Of a DNA stretch of 29,101 bases, positions 15,107 to 21,752 are shown in pieces (position 1 is the first letter of the stretch; each line of letters opens with the position of its first letter). The stretch is from NCBI GenBank assembly GCA_050011895.1, contig JBEKIF010000055.1:1-29101 (forward strand). Reading direction: 5' to 3'. Source of the stretch: DATBGO01 sp050011895. GTDB taxonomy: Bacteria; Actinomycetota; Actinomycetes; Streptosporangiales; Streptosporangiaceae. The notes under the pieces are model-generated. The model had not been told where the DNA came from and did no database searches. It was given only the letters and a program-made list of their open reading frames with translations. Position numbers and translations under genes: made by a program.

Positions 15107-15853
15107 GTGCTGCCGCAGCAGGTATTCGCGCGCCGTGCCGACCGCGTCGCCGCCGCCCCGTCCGGCGCCTCCTATGACGTGGCCTGGGCCGCCCTCGATC
15201 CGCCGGGCAGCGTGCTGGACGTTGGCGCCGGCGCCGGCGCTGCCTGCCTGCCGCTCCTCCCCCGCACCACGGCGCTGACCGCCGTCGACGCGGTACCCGG
15301 GATGCTCGAGGAACTCGAGCGGCGGTCGGCCGCCCTCGGAATGCCGGCCCGCTGCGTCCCGGGGAGCTGGCCGGACGTCGCACCGGCGATACCGCCGTCC
15401 GACGTCGTGACCTGCCACAACGTGCTCTACAACGTGCCGGGCCTGGCGCCTTTCGTCGTGGCGCTCACCGTGCACGCGCGGCGCCTGGTGGTCGCCGAGG
15501 TCACCGCCGAGCATCCGCTGGTCTCCCTGAACCCGTTGTGGCTGAAATTTCACGGACTGCGACGGCCGGTCTCCCCCACCGCCGACGACCTGATGCGCAT
15601 CCTGACCACGATGGGCCTGCGGCCCGCCTGCCAGCACTGGTGCCGCCAGGGCGGGCCTGACTACGCCAGCTTCGCCGACCTGGTCGACGTGACCAGGCGC
15701 CGGCTCTGCCTGCCCGGGCAGCGGGCCGCGGAGGTGGCCAGCGCGCTGATCGAGGCGGGCGTCGATCCGGTGCAGCCGGTCGACCTCGGCTCCTCGGGAC
15801 GGCCGGTCGTCACCATCTGGTGGGATGGCGGGGCCGGGCAGGACCCGACGTGA
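15107..15853 (+). CDS. Class I SAM-dependent methyltransferase, start uncertain
   Basis: The protein shows motif I VLDVGAGAGAACLPLL, an acidic strand end TAVDAVPGMLEELERR and a motif-IV-like CHNVLYNV, so it is a Rossmann-fold methyltransferase of unknown substrate. The first standard start is GTG 15107, which gives 248 residues. The same frame is open back to 15002 and encodes a segment containing LLERWRSDLSAWAIPEHI, then SPWVLP, which looks like a genuine family N-terminus. That stretch holds no ATG, GTG or TTG. An ACG sits at 15011, exactly where a start would give (M)TDLTELLERW, and a CTG at 15026 and an ATT at 15065 are other rare options. The real protein may be about 32 residues longer, or the start codon may be mutated. 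The gene follows Usp in the same direction. Confidence 0.78.
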   Translation: MLPQQVFARRADRVAAAPSGASYDVAWAALDPPGSVLDVGAGAGAACLPLLPRTTALTAVDAVPGMLEELERRSAALGMPARCVPGSWPDVAPAIPPSDVVTCHNVLYNVPGLAPFVVALTVHARRLVVAEVTAEHPLVSLNPLWLKFHGLRRPVSPTADDLMRILTTMGLRPACQHWCRQGGPDYASFADLVDVTRRRLCLPGQRAAEVASALIEAGVDPVQPVDLGSSGRPVVTIWWDGGAGQDPT

Positions 15854-15888
15854 CCGAGCGCCGCTGGCCCCGGCCGCCCGGAATGACA

Positions 15889-15906
15889 TTTCCAGGAATC
15901 TGGAAA
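15889..15906. promoter_or_regulatory. AT-rich inverted repeat TTTCCAG-GAAT-CTGGAAA
   Basis: Seven-base perfect arms with a four-base loop lie 36 bases past the methyltransferase stop, in the only AT-rich patch of the 200-bp gap. It could be a terminator for the methyltransferase or an operator for the LCP gene; the sequence does not decide. Confidence 0.35.
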
Positions 15907-15998
15907 ATAGCCAGCAAGTCGTGCGCACGGCACAGCCGATTTGGCCGGCCGCACGTCTTGCAGGTAGAGACGATGGTGGCAGCGACGGGCAGCGAGCG

Positions 15999-16053
15999 GA
16001 TAGCGACAGGCGACCGGCGACCGATAGGCGACAGGGTAGCGATAGGCGACAGG
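15999..16053. repeat. Short direct repeats before the LCP gene
   Basis: CGATAGGCGACAGG occurs exactly at 16022-16035 and 16040-16053, and a related GATAGCGACAGGCGA lies at 15999-16013. The last copy ends one base before the ATG at 16055, so it also supplies the weak ribosome-binding site (GACAGG). The cluster may arise from slippage, or act as a set of regulator half-sites. Confidence 0.7.
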
Positions 16054-16054
16054 C

Positions 16055-17356
16055 ATGAGCGAGTGGCCAGCAGGCTGGTTCAGGGAGAACGCGGACCCGG
16101 GCGGGTCTTCGGACGACCCCGGCAGCGCCGATAGTCCGACTGCCCACGTTCCCGTGGGACCAGTAGGACCGGCGGGTCCCGTGGGCCCGGTAGGACCGGG
16201 GCCGGTGGGCCCGGTGGGCGCCGCCGCCGCGGGGCGCCCGGCCGGCGGTGGCGCCTGGCCTGCTCAGCCGCCGCCGCGGAGCCCGGGAGGGGCCAGCCGC
16301 ATCGCACCCGCCGGAGCCGGCGGAGCCGGCGCCCGGCCCGGCGCGGCCGGGAACGCCCCCGGCGGCGGCAGCGGGCGGCGCGGGCGCAGGCTCAGCCCCC
16401 GGCGGATCATCGCGGTACTCGCTGTCGTCATCGCGCTGATCCTGGTCGCGACGGTAGGGATGTACTTCTACTTCAACAGCAAGCTGACCCGCCAGAATGT
16501 GCTCGTCGACTACCCCGGCCGTCCCGCCGCGGCGGCCGGGCAGAACTGGCTGATCACCGGATCAGACAGCCGCCAGGGTCTGACCGCCGCGCAGGAGCGC
16601 CAGCTGGCCACCGGCTCGCTGAGCGCCATTAGCGGACAGCGCTCCGACACGATCCTGATCCTGCACATCGGTGGCGGCAGGCCCGTACTGGTGAGCATCC
16701 CGCGCGATTCCTATGTCCCGATCCCCGGCTACGGGATGAACAAGATTAACGCCGCGTACGACCTTGGCGGCCCGAAGCTGCTGGCCAAGACCGTGCAGAA
16801 CGTTACTGGCCTGTATATCAACCACTACATGGGCATCGGCTTTGGCGGACTGGTCAGCGTGGTCAACTCCGTCGGCGGGGTCAACATGTGCCTGCCTGGC
16901 CCGATGGTGGACCCGAAGGCCGGGCTGAACCTCAAGGCGGGCTGCCAGACGCTGGACGGAGCACAGGCCCTCGGTTTCGTCCGGACCAGGAACTTTGCCG
17001 AGAGCGACCTGCAGCGCGAGCAGGATCAGCGGCTTTTCCTCAAGGCGCTGCTCAGCAAGATGACTAGCCTGGGCACCATAGCCAACCCGTTCGCCATCAT
17101 CCCCGCGGCCTCGGGCTCGGCCTCGGCACTCACCGTCGACCAGGGCACCAGCCTGTACAACCTCGTCCAGGCGGCGTTCGCGCTGCGGAGCCCGGAGACC
17201 ACCACGGTCCCGATAGCTAACGCGAGCCTTCAGACGCCTGACGGTGACGCGGTGCAGTGGAACCAGTCCGAGGCGCTACAGCTGTTCAACGCTCTCAAGA
17301 ATGACAGGGCCGTCCCCCCGGGCCTGCTGACCGGTTCGAAGCTGACCGGAACCTGA
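16055..17356 (+). CDS. LytR-CpsA-Psr (LCP) family cell-wall ligase
   Basis: LCP enzymes transfer undecaprenyl-pyrophosphate-linked glycopolymers to peptidoglycan (arabinogalactan or teichoic acids) outside the membrane. The 433-residue protein has a long disordered cytoplasmic tail (1-113), including a collagen-like Gly-Pro-Val run at 33-55, one membrane helix (about 118-140) and the LCP domain. Catalytic-core residues are present: DSR (171-173), SDTILI (Asp198), SIPRDSYV (Arg217, Asp218), NKINAAY (229-235), FVRTR (Arg310, Arg312) and DLQREQDQR (318-326). No C-terminal LytR_C domain is present. The gene is monocistronic or ends an operon with the methyltransferase. Direct repeats lie immediately upstream and a two-component system lies downstream. 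Confidence 0.93.
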   Translation: MSEWPAGWFRENADPGGSSDDPGSADSPTAHVPVGPVGPAGPVGPVGPGPVGPVGAAAAGRPAGGGAWPAQPPPRSPGGASRIAPAGAGGAGARPGAAGNAPGGGSGRRGRRLSPRRIIAVLAVVIALILVATVGMYFYFNSKLTRQNVLVDYPGRPAAAAGQNWLITGSDSRQGLTAAQERQLATGSLSAISGQRSDTILILHIGGGRPVLVSIPRDSYVPIPGYGMNKINAAYDLGGPKLLAKTVQNVTGLYINHYMGIGFGGLVSVVNSVGGVNMCLPGPMVDPKAGLNLKAGCQTLDGAQALGFVRTRNFAESDLQREQDQRLFLKALLSKMTSLGTIANPFAIIPAASGSASALTVDQGTSLYNLVQAAFALRSPETTTVPIANASLQTPDGDAVQWNQSEALQLFNALKNDRAVPPGLLTGSKLTGT

Positions 17357-17460
17357 GCCTCCGCCGCAGGCTGAAGCCGCCTGACCCGGGTGCAGGGCGC
17401 TTGGCGACGGCGCGGAGGACAGCCTCAGCACGCCTTCAGGTAACACTCAGCCGGACGCCG

Positions 17461-17466
17461 CATACT
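17461..17466 (+). promoter_or_regulatory. Candidate -10 element CATACT for the two-component operon
   Basis: CATACT ends seven bases before the ATG at 17474, so transcription would begin at or next to the start codon. The AGGGGG between them abuts the ATG too closely to serve as a normal ribosome-binding site, which supports a leaderless mRNA. No -35 consensus is visible. Confidence 0.4.
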
Positions 17467-17473
17467 AGGGGGC

Positions 17474-18196
17474 ATGAGCAGCCAGCCAGGCGATGACCGC
17501 AGGCAGCCGGATGCCAGGCTGCTCGTCGTTGAGGACGAGCCGAACATCCTTGAACTGCTCGCGGCCAGCCTGCGGTATGCCGGGTTCGAGGTCGTCACCG
17601 CTGGCGCCGGCACCGAAGCGGTCCAGGCAGCGCAGCGGCACCGGCCCGACCTCATCGTGCTCGATGTCATGCTCCCGGACATGGATGGCTTCGACGTCAT
17701 CAGGCGGCTGCGCGGCGGCGGCGCCCGGATTCCCGTTGTCTTCCTGACCGCCCGCGACTCCACCGAGGACAAGATCCGCGGTCTCACCCTCGGCGGCGAC
17801 GACTACGTCACCAAGCCGTTCAGCCTTGAGGAGGTCATCGCCAGGATCCGCGCGGTGCTCCGCAGGACCAGGGGCGACGGCACCGAGCCGCCGCCCCGGC
17901 TCAAGTTCGCCGACCTGGAGCTTGACGAGGACAGCCACGAGGTATGGCGGGGCGGCCACCAGATCCAGCTGTCGCCGACCGAGTTCAAGCTGCTGCGTTA
18001 CTTCATGGGCAACACCAACCGGGTGCTGTCCAAGATGCAGATCCTCGATCACGTCTGGGACTACGACTTCCGCGGTGACACCGGGATCGTGGAGTCGTAC
18101 GTCTCAGTGCTCCGCCGCAAGGTCGACACCTCAGAGCCGCACCTGCTGCACACCCTGCGCGGCGTCGGGTACGTGCTCAGGCTCCCTTCTTCGTGA
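17474..18196 (+). CDS. OmpR/PhoB-family response regulator
   Basis: This 240-residue transcription factor has a receiver domain (residues 15-128) with acidic pocket Glu20-Asp21, phosphoacceptor Asp64 in LIVLDVMLPDMDGFD, Thr92 in FLTAR and Lys114 in TKPFS. A winged-helix DNA-binding domain follows (about 140-240), reading LSPTEFKLLRYFMGNTNRVLSKMQILDHVW and then IVESYVSVLRRKVD and LRGVGYVLR. It should be phosphorylated by the histidine kinase encoded 12 bases downstream and bind direct-repeat operators. The sequence sits in the actinobacterial MprA/TcrA-like branch, but I cannot name the stimulus. Its promoter region contains a likely leaderless start. Confidence 0.95.
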   Translation: MSSQPGDDRRQPDARLLVVEDEPNILELLAASLRYAGFEVVTAGAGTEAVQAAQRHRPDLIVLDVMLPDMDGFDVIRRLRGGGARIPVVFLTARDSTEDKIRGLTLGGDDYVTKPFSLEEVIARIRAVLRRTRGDGTEPPPRLKFADLELDEDSHEVWRGGHQIQLSPTEFKLLRYFMGNTNRVLSKMQILDHVWDYDFRGDTGIVESYVSVLRRKVDTSEPHLLHTLRGVGYVLRLPSS

Positions 18197-18208
18197 CGCC
18201 TGGCCGCC

Positions 18209-20038
18209 ATGCCTGATGCATCGCGACCCGCCGGAGTCCGGGATTCCCTGAGGACCCTTCCCGGGCGTACCTCCCTGCGGGTCAAGCTGATCTCCGCCGT
18301 GCTGGTGATGGTGGCCATCGCCCTGGCAGTGATCAGCTTTGCCGGCATCTCGTTCCTCAGCAGGTACCTGCTCGGCCAGACCGACGATCAGCTAGCGGGG
18401 CAGACCGGGTATTCCCTCCAGCGGACGCTGCAGAGCTACCTGCAGGGCTCGCCGCTGTACGCGCGTGGTGAGGCGGTCGTGTGGGTGCCCAGCGCCGGCG
18501 CGCAGCAGCAGATCGTGATACCCGTATCGCAGAGCGGCGTCGGGCCGCCCGGCCCTCAGCAGGTCATCGCGGGCCCGAGACTTCCGGCCGACATCGCGTC
18601 GCTCCCTTCTCTTCCCCAGAACGCCGTTACCGTGGCTGCTGCCTCGGGGGGCGGGAGGTGGCGGATCGTCGGAATCCCCGCGCGGCTGAACAACCCGGAC
18701 GGCTCAATCACGCACGGCGTGGTTGTCGTGGGCCTCGACGTCACCAGCTCCTATGGCACGATCCGGGAGCTGACCGGGATTGACCTGATCGTGAGCCTTG
18801 GCATCATTCTCGGGCTGGCCATCGTCGGGATCGGGCTGGTCCGCGCCAGCCTGCGGCCGCTCACCGACATCGAGAGGACAGCCGAGGCGATCGCTGCAGG
18901 GGATCTCAGCCGCCGGGTGCCGGACCGGGACCCGCGAACCGAGATCGGCCGCCTGGGCAGGTCGCTGAATGCGATGCTGGCCCAGATCGAGGCTGCCTTC
19001 GGCGCCCGCGCGGAGTCTGAGCTAGCCGCCCGCCGGTCCGAGGACAAAATGCGGCAGTTTGTCGCCGATGCCAGCCACGAGCTGCGTACCCCGCTGACAG
19101 CCATCCGCGGTTTCGCCGAGTACTACCGGCAGCGCGGCGGCCTCGCGGACGCGGCGGCCGCGGCACCGAGGCCGGCCGCCAGCAATGGCTCAAGCCCGTC
19201 ATCTGACGCGGCCGGCGCTGCCGCGACCCGCGAAGCCGCCGCGACCCGCGAAGCCGCTGCGGGCAGCGCGGATGCGGCGAGCCATCCCGCAGCCGGCGTT
19301 CATCCGGATGCCGCGGGCAGCACCGGCCCTGCCTCGCGTCATCAGGCACCGCTCGCCCGGGCGGACCTGGACCGGATCATGCAGCGGGTTGAGCAGGAGT
19401 CGTCCCGGATGGGCGTGCTGGTGGAAGACATGCTGCTGCTGGCCAGGCTCGATCAGCAGCGCCCGCTCGACTACCGCCCGGTCGACATGCTGACGCTGGC
19501 CGCCGACGCCGTCCATGACGCCCGGGTCGTCGCGCCGGACCGCACGATCGACCTCACCGTCGGCACCGGCGCCGCGCTGATCGTGCTGGGCGACGAGGTC
19601 AGGCTCCGCCAGATCATCGGCAACCTGATGAGCAATGCGCTCACGCACACTCCGGACGGGACCCCCATCGAAGTCCGGGTGCGACCCGGCACGATGCTCG
19701 AACGTCCCGCGTCGGCGCCCGGCCGCGGCGTACCGCCAGCACCCGGACTCGCGCCGGTGCCGGCGGTGCTCCTTGAGGTCGCGGACCACGGCGCTGGCCT
19801 GACTCCCTACCAGGCAGACCATGCCTTCGAGCGGTTCTACAGGTCCGACCAGGCCAGGACCAGGAAAGCGGGCGGCACGGGGCTCGGCCTCGCCATCGTG
19901 GCCGCGCTGGTCACCGCGCACGGCGGCGCGGTCTGGGTCGAATCGCCGCCGGGCGGGGGCGCCACCTTCCGGCTCGCACTGCCGCTGGCTCCCGAGGCCA
20001 GGCACAGCGAGCAAGAGCCCGACGAGCTAGCCGCCTGA
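18209..20038 (+). CDS. Membrane sensor histidine kinase with insertion in the DHp domain
   Basis: This is the partner kinase of the preceding regulator. It has TM1 (about 28-50), an extracytoplasmic sensor region (51-190), TM2 (192-214), HAMP (215-267), HisKA with phosphoacceptor His290 in DASHELRTPLTAIRGFAEYYRQ, and a C-terminal HATPase domain. The ATPase has N-box QIIGNLMSNALTHTPDG, G1 VADHGAGL and G2 KAGGTGLGLAIV. Between the two DHp helices (about 312-382) lies a low-complexity Ala/Ser/Gly/Pro stretch of some 70 residues, including the tandem unit AAATRE; most kinases have only a short turn there. It has no separate ribosome-binding site, so translation is probably coupled to the regulator. 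The stop codon lies inside the terminator stem. Confidence 0.94.
   Translation: MPDASRPAGVRDSLRTLPGRTSLRVKLISAVLVMVAIALAVISFAGISFLSRYLLGQTDDQLAGQTGYSLQRTLQSYLQGSPLYARGEAVVWVPSAGAQQQIVIPVSQSGVGPPGPQQVIAGPRLPADIASLPSLPQNAVTVAAASGGGRWRIVGIPARLNNPDGSITHGVVVVGLDVTSSYGTIRELTGIDLIVSLGIILGLAIVGIGLVRASLRPLTDIERTAEAIAAGDLSRRVPDRDPRTEIGRLGRSLNAMLAQIEAAFGARAESELAARRSEDKMRQFVADASHELRTPLTAIRGFAEYYRQRGGLADAAAAAPRPAASNGSSPSSDAAGAAATREAAATREAAAGSADAASHPAAGVHPDAAGSTGPASRHQAPLARADLDRIMQRVEQESSRMGVLVEDMLLLARLDQQRPLDYRPVDMLTLAADAVHDARVVAPDRTIDLTVGTGAALIVLGDEVRLRQIIGNLMSNALTHTPDGTPIEVRVRPGTMLERPASAPGRGVPPAPGLAPVPAVLLEVADHGAGLTPYQADHAFERFYRSDQARTRKAGGTGLGLAIVAALVTAHGGAVWVESPPGGGATFRLALPLAPEARHSEQEPDELAA
19217..19252 (+). 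repeat. In-frame 18-bp tandem duplication in the kinase
   Basis: Units 19217-19234 and 19235-19252 differ by one base and each encodes AAATRE. They sit within the low-complexity insertion of the DHp domain and point to growth of that insertion by slippage. Confidence 0.85.
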
Positions 20039-20084
20039 TCGTGACGGCTGCCCGGCGATAACTGCCGGGCAGCCGTCACGATCA
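20036..20084. terminator. Bidirectional terminator, perfect 21-bp stem holding both stop codons
   Basis: Bases 20036-20056 and 20064-20084 are perfect inverted repeats with a seven-base loop (GATAACT). The first bases of the left arm are the TGA of the histidine kinase, and the last bases of the right arm are the complement of the TGA of the minus-strand kinase-fold gene, so the two stop codons pair with each other. No T-tract follows. The length and perfection make it the strongest hairpin in the window. Confidence 0.85.
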
Positions 20085-20957
20085 TGGAGTCAGGGCGCGG
20101 CGGGCGGCGTCAACCGCGGCGTCACGGTAGGCGGCGCCGAACAGGCAGACGTGCACCAGCAGCGGATGGAGCTGGTGCAGCGGGATCCTGGCCTGCCAGC
20201 CTGCCGCCAGCGGGGCCGTCTCCTGGTAGGACGCGACGATCCGGTCCAGGTACGGCGCGCCGAACAGCGCCAGCATGGCCAGATCGGTCTCCCGGTGCCC
20301 GCCGTGGGCGGCCGGATCGACCAGCACGCCGCGGCCCGCCGACCAGAGCAGGTTCCCGGACCAGCAGTCGCCGTGGATCCGGCTGGGCGGCTCCGCCGGG
20401 CCGGCCAGCTCGGCCGCCCGCCCGGCTACGGTCTCGATCAGCCGGGCGTCCGCGGCAGTGAACCATCCCGCGTCCATCGCGCGCCGCAGGTACGGCAGCA
20501 GCCGCTGGCTGGCGTACCAGCCGGGCCAGCTGTCCCCCGGCTCGTTCGGCAGCGGCAGCCCGGCGATGGTTCCAGGCCACGGGGCGCCGAAGCTGGCCGC
20601 TCCGGAGGCATGCAGCTGCGCCAGGTCCCTGCCGAACCCCTCGGCCGCCGGCCGGTCCGCCCGGTCAGCCTGCACCCAGGAGATGACCAGCGCGCCGTCG
20701 TCAAAGCCGAGAACCTCAGGGACCTCCGCCGCGCCCGCCTGGCCCAGCCAGGAAAGCCCGCGCGCCTCCGCGCCGAATCCTGCTTGCGCAGCGCTCAGGT
20801 GCTCACCGGCGACCTTGGCGAACGCGATCCGGCCGTCGGCGAGCTCACACCGGTAGTGACGGGCGCCATGCTGACCGCCAAGGTTCCGGCAATCCCGCAG
20901 CCCGGTGCCGAGCAGCCGCTCAAGGTGCCTGGTCACGCCGTCGGCCGGGGTGCTCAC
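20082..20957 (-). CDS. Fructosamine/ribulosamine 3-kinase family protein
   Basis: The 291-residue protein belongs to the FN3K family (PF03881), which phosphorylates the third carbon of ketoamines on glycated amines or proteins so that they break down. Visible parts are GGQHGARHYRCELADGRIAFAKVA (nucleotide loop and lysine), WLGQAGAAEVPEVLGFDDGALVISWV, the catalytic IHGDCWSGNLLW (His195, Asp197) and VDPAAHGGHRETDLAML (Asp214). Bacterial members act mostly on ribulosamines and erythrulosamines. The GTG start overlaps the stop of the tyrosine phosphatase gene by four bases (GTGA), a mark of translational coupling. Its stop lies in the shared terminator stem. Some protein motifs are shared with APH-fold kinases, but the RETDLAML segment favours FN3K. 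Confidence 0.9.
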   Translation of the reverse strand: MSTPADGVTRHLERLLGTGLRDCRNLGGQHGARHYRCELADGRIAFAKVAGEHLSAAQAGFGAEARGLSWLGQAGAAEVPEVLGFDDGALVISWVQADRADRPAAEGFGRDLAQLHASGAASFGAPWPGTIAGLPLPNEPGDSWPGWYASQRLLPYLRRAMDAGWFTAADARLIETVAGRAAELAGPAEPPSRIHGDCWSGNLLWSAGRGVLVDPAAHGGHRETDLAMLALFGAPYLDRIVASYQETAPLAAGWQARIPLHQLHPLLVHVCLFGAAYRDAAVDAARRALTP

Positions 20958-21580
20958 CCGGCACCGGCCGGCCCGGCCGGTGTCCCCGGCCCGGCCGGTG
21001 TCCCCGGGTCGGCTGGGCCTGCCAGCAGCAGCTCGGCCAGCCGGGCCGCGAGGCCCCGGGCGGCAGGCCGCACGAGGTCGAAGGCCAGTGCGTAGTCGGC
21101 CGCCGTGCCGTTGTAGGGATCAGGAACCTCGGGATCTGCCTGGCTGCCTCCGTCTGGCCAGCCGGCCAGCGCCGGGTCGAACAACCTGAACAGGCGAATC
21201 CGGCCACGGGCATCCGCGTCCGGTGCCATCGCCCGCAGATCCTCGAAGTTGGCCAGGTCCATCGCGGCCACCAGATCGTAGCGGCCGAACCAGGACGGCC
21301 CGAACTGCCGCGCCCGGTGAGCGGAGCCGTCGTAGCCGCGGACGGCCAGCTCGGCCCGGGCCCGGGAATCCATCGGCGAGCCGATATGCCAGTCCCCGGT
21401 ACCGGCGCTGTCCACCTCGGCCAGGCCGGCCAGGCCGGCTCCGTCAAGCTCGCTGCGCAGGACCACCTCGGCCATCGGCGACCTGCAGATATTGCCCAGG
21501 CATACGAGGCAGACACGATACTTCTGCAACGGATGACGCGGCGCTGGTGCCGTGATCAGGGCGCGGCTGTCGGCTGGCAT
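20954..21580 (-). CDS. Low-molecular-weight protein-tyrosine phosphatase
   Basis: A cytoplasmic LMW-PTP of about 208 residues. The P-loop VCLGNICRSP (Cys27-x5-Arg33) lies near the N-terminus and the general-acid loop reads VPDPYNG. The family dephosphorylates phosphotyrosine, and human LMW-PTP-A also removes phosphate from protein-bound ribulosamine 5-phosphate. The direct overlap with a fructosamine-kinase-family gene favours the second role here. The frame extends to 21649, but the extra residues are Arg-rich and outside the fold, so I use the ATG at 21580; neither start has a clear ribosome-binding site. The C-terminal 20 residues are a Gly/Pro/Ala repeat tail (GTPAGPGTPAGPAG). Confidence 0.9.
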   Translation of the reverse strand: MPADSRALITAPAPRHPLQKYRVCLVCLGNICRSPMAEVVLRSELDGAGLAGLAEVDSAGTGDWHIGSPMDSRARAELAVRGYDGSAHRARQFGPSWFGRYDLVAAMDLANFEDLRAMAPDADARGRIRLFRLFDPALAGWPDGGSQADPEVPDPYNGTAADYALAFDLVRPAARGLAARLAELLLAGPADPGTPAGPGTPAGPAGAG

Positions 21581-21603
21581 GGCACAAGCATGCCGGACCC
21601 GGT

Positions 21604-21701
21604 GCCGGCCCCGGTCAGCGAGCCGTCCGCGGGGACCGCGAGCGACCACGGCGCCGGCCCCGGTCGGCGAGCCGTCCGCGGACTACCGGCGACCGCGGCG
21701 C
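21604..21701. repeat. Tandem duplication of about 49 bp
   Basis: Segments 21604-21652 and 21653-21701 are direct copies. The first 29 bases differ at one position and the rest are more diverged. The duplication lies upstream of the tyrosine phosphatase gene, in the region expected to hold its promoter, and its right end runs into the terminator of the sedolisin gene. Confidence 0.75.
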
Positions 21702-21730
21702 CCGGCCCAGGATCAGGCCGGGCGCCGCGG
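21693..21730 (-). terminator. Hairpin terminator of the sedolisin gene
   Basis: A perfect 15-bp inverted repeat (21693-21707 with 21716-21730) with an eight-base loop starts 23 bases past the stop codon of the minus-strand peptidase gene. There is no T-tract. It should separate peptidase transcription from the phosphatase/kinase pair. Confidence 0.7.
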
Positions 21731-21752
21731 GCTCGCAAGCCGCGGCCCGGGG

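Noticed and set aside
15098..16147. 349-codon minus-strand frame opposite the methyltransferase
   Set aside because: Low-complexity, without motifs, and its N-terminal part only translates the short direct repeats at 15999-16053.
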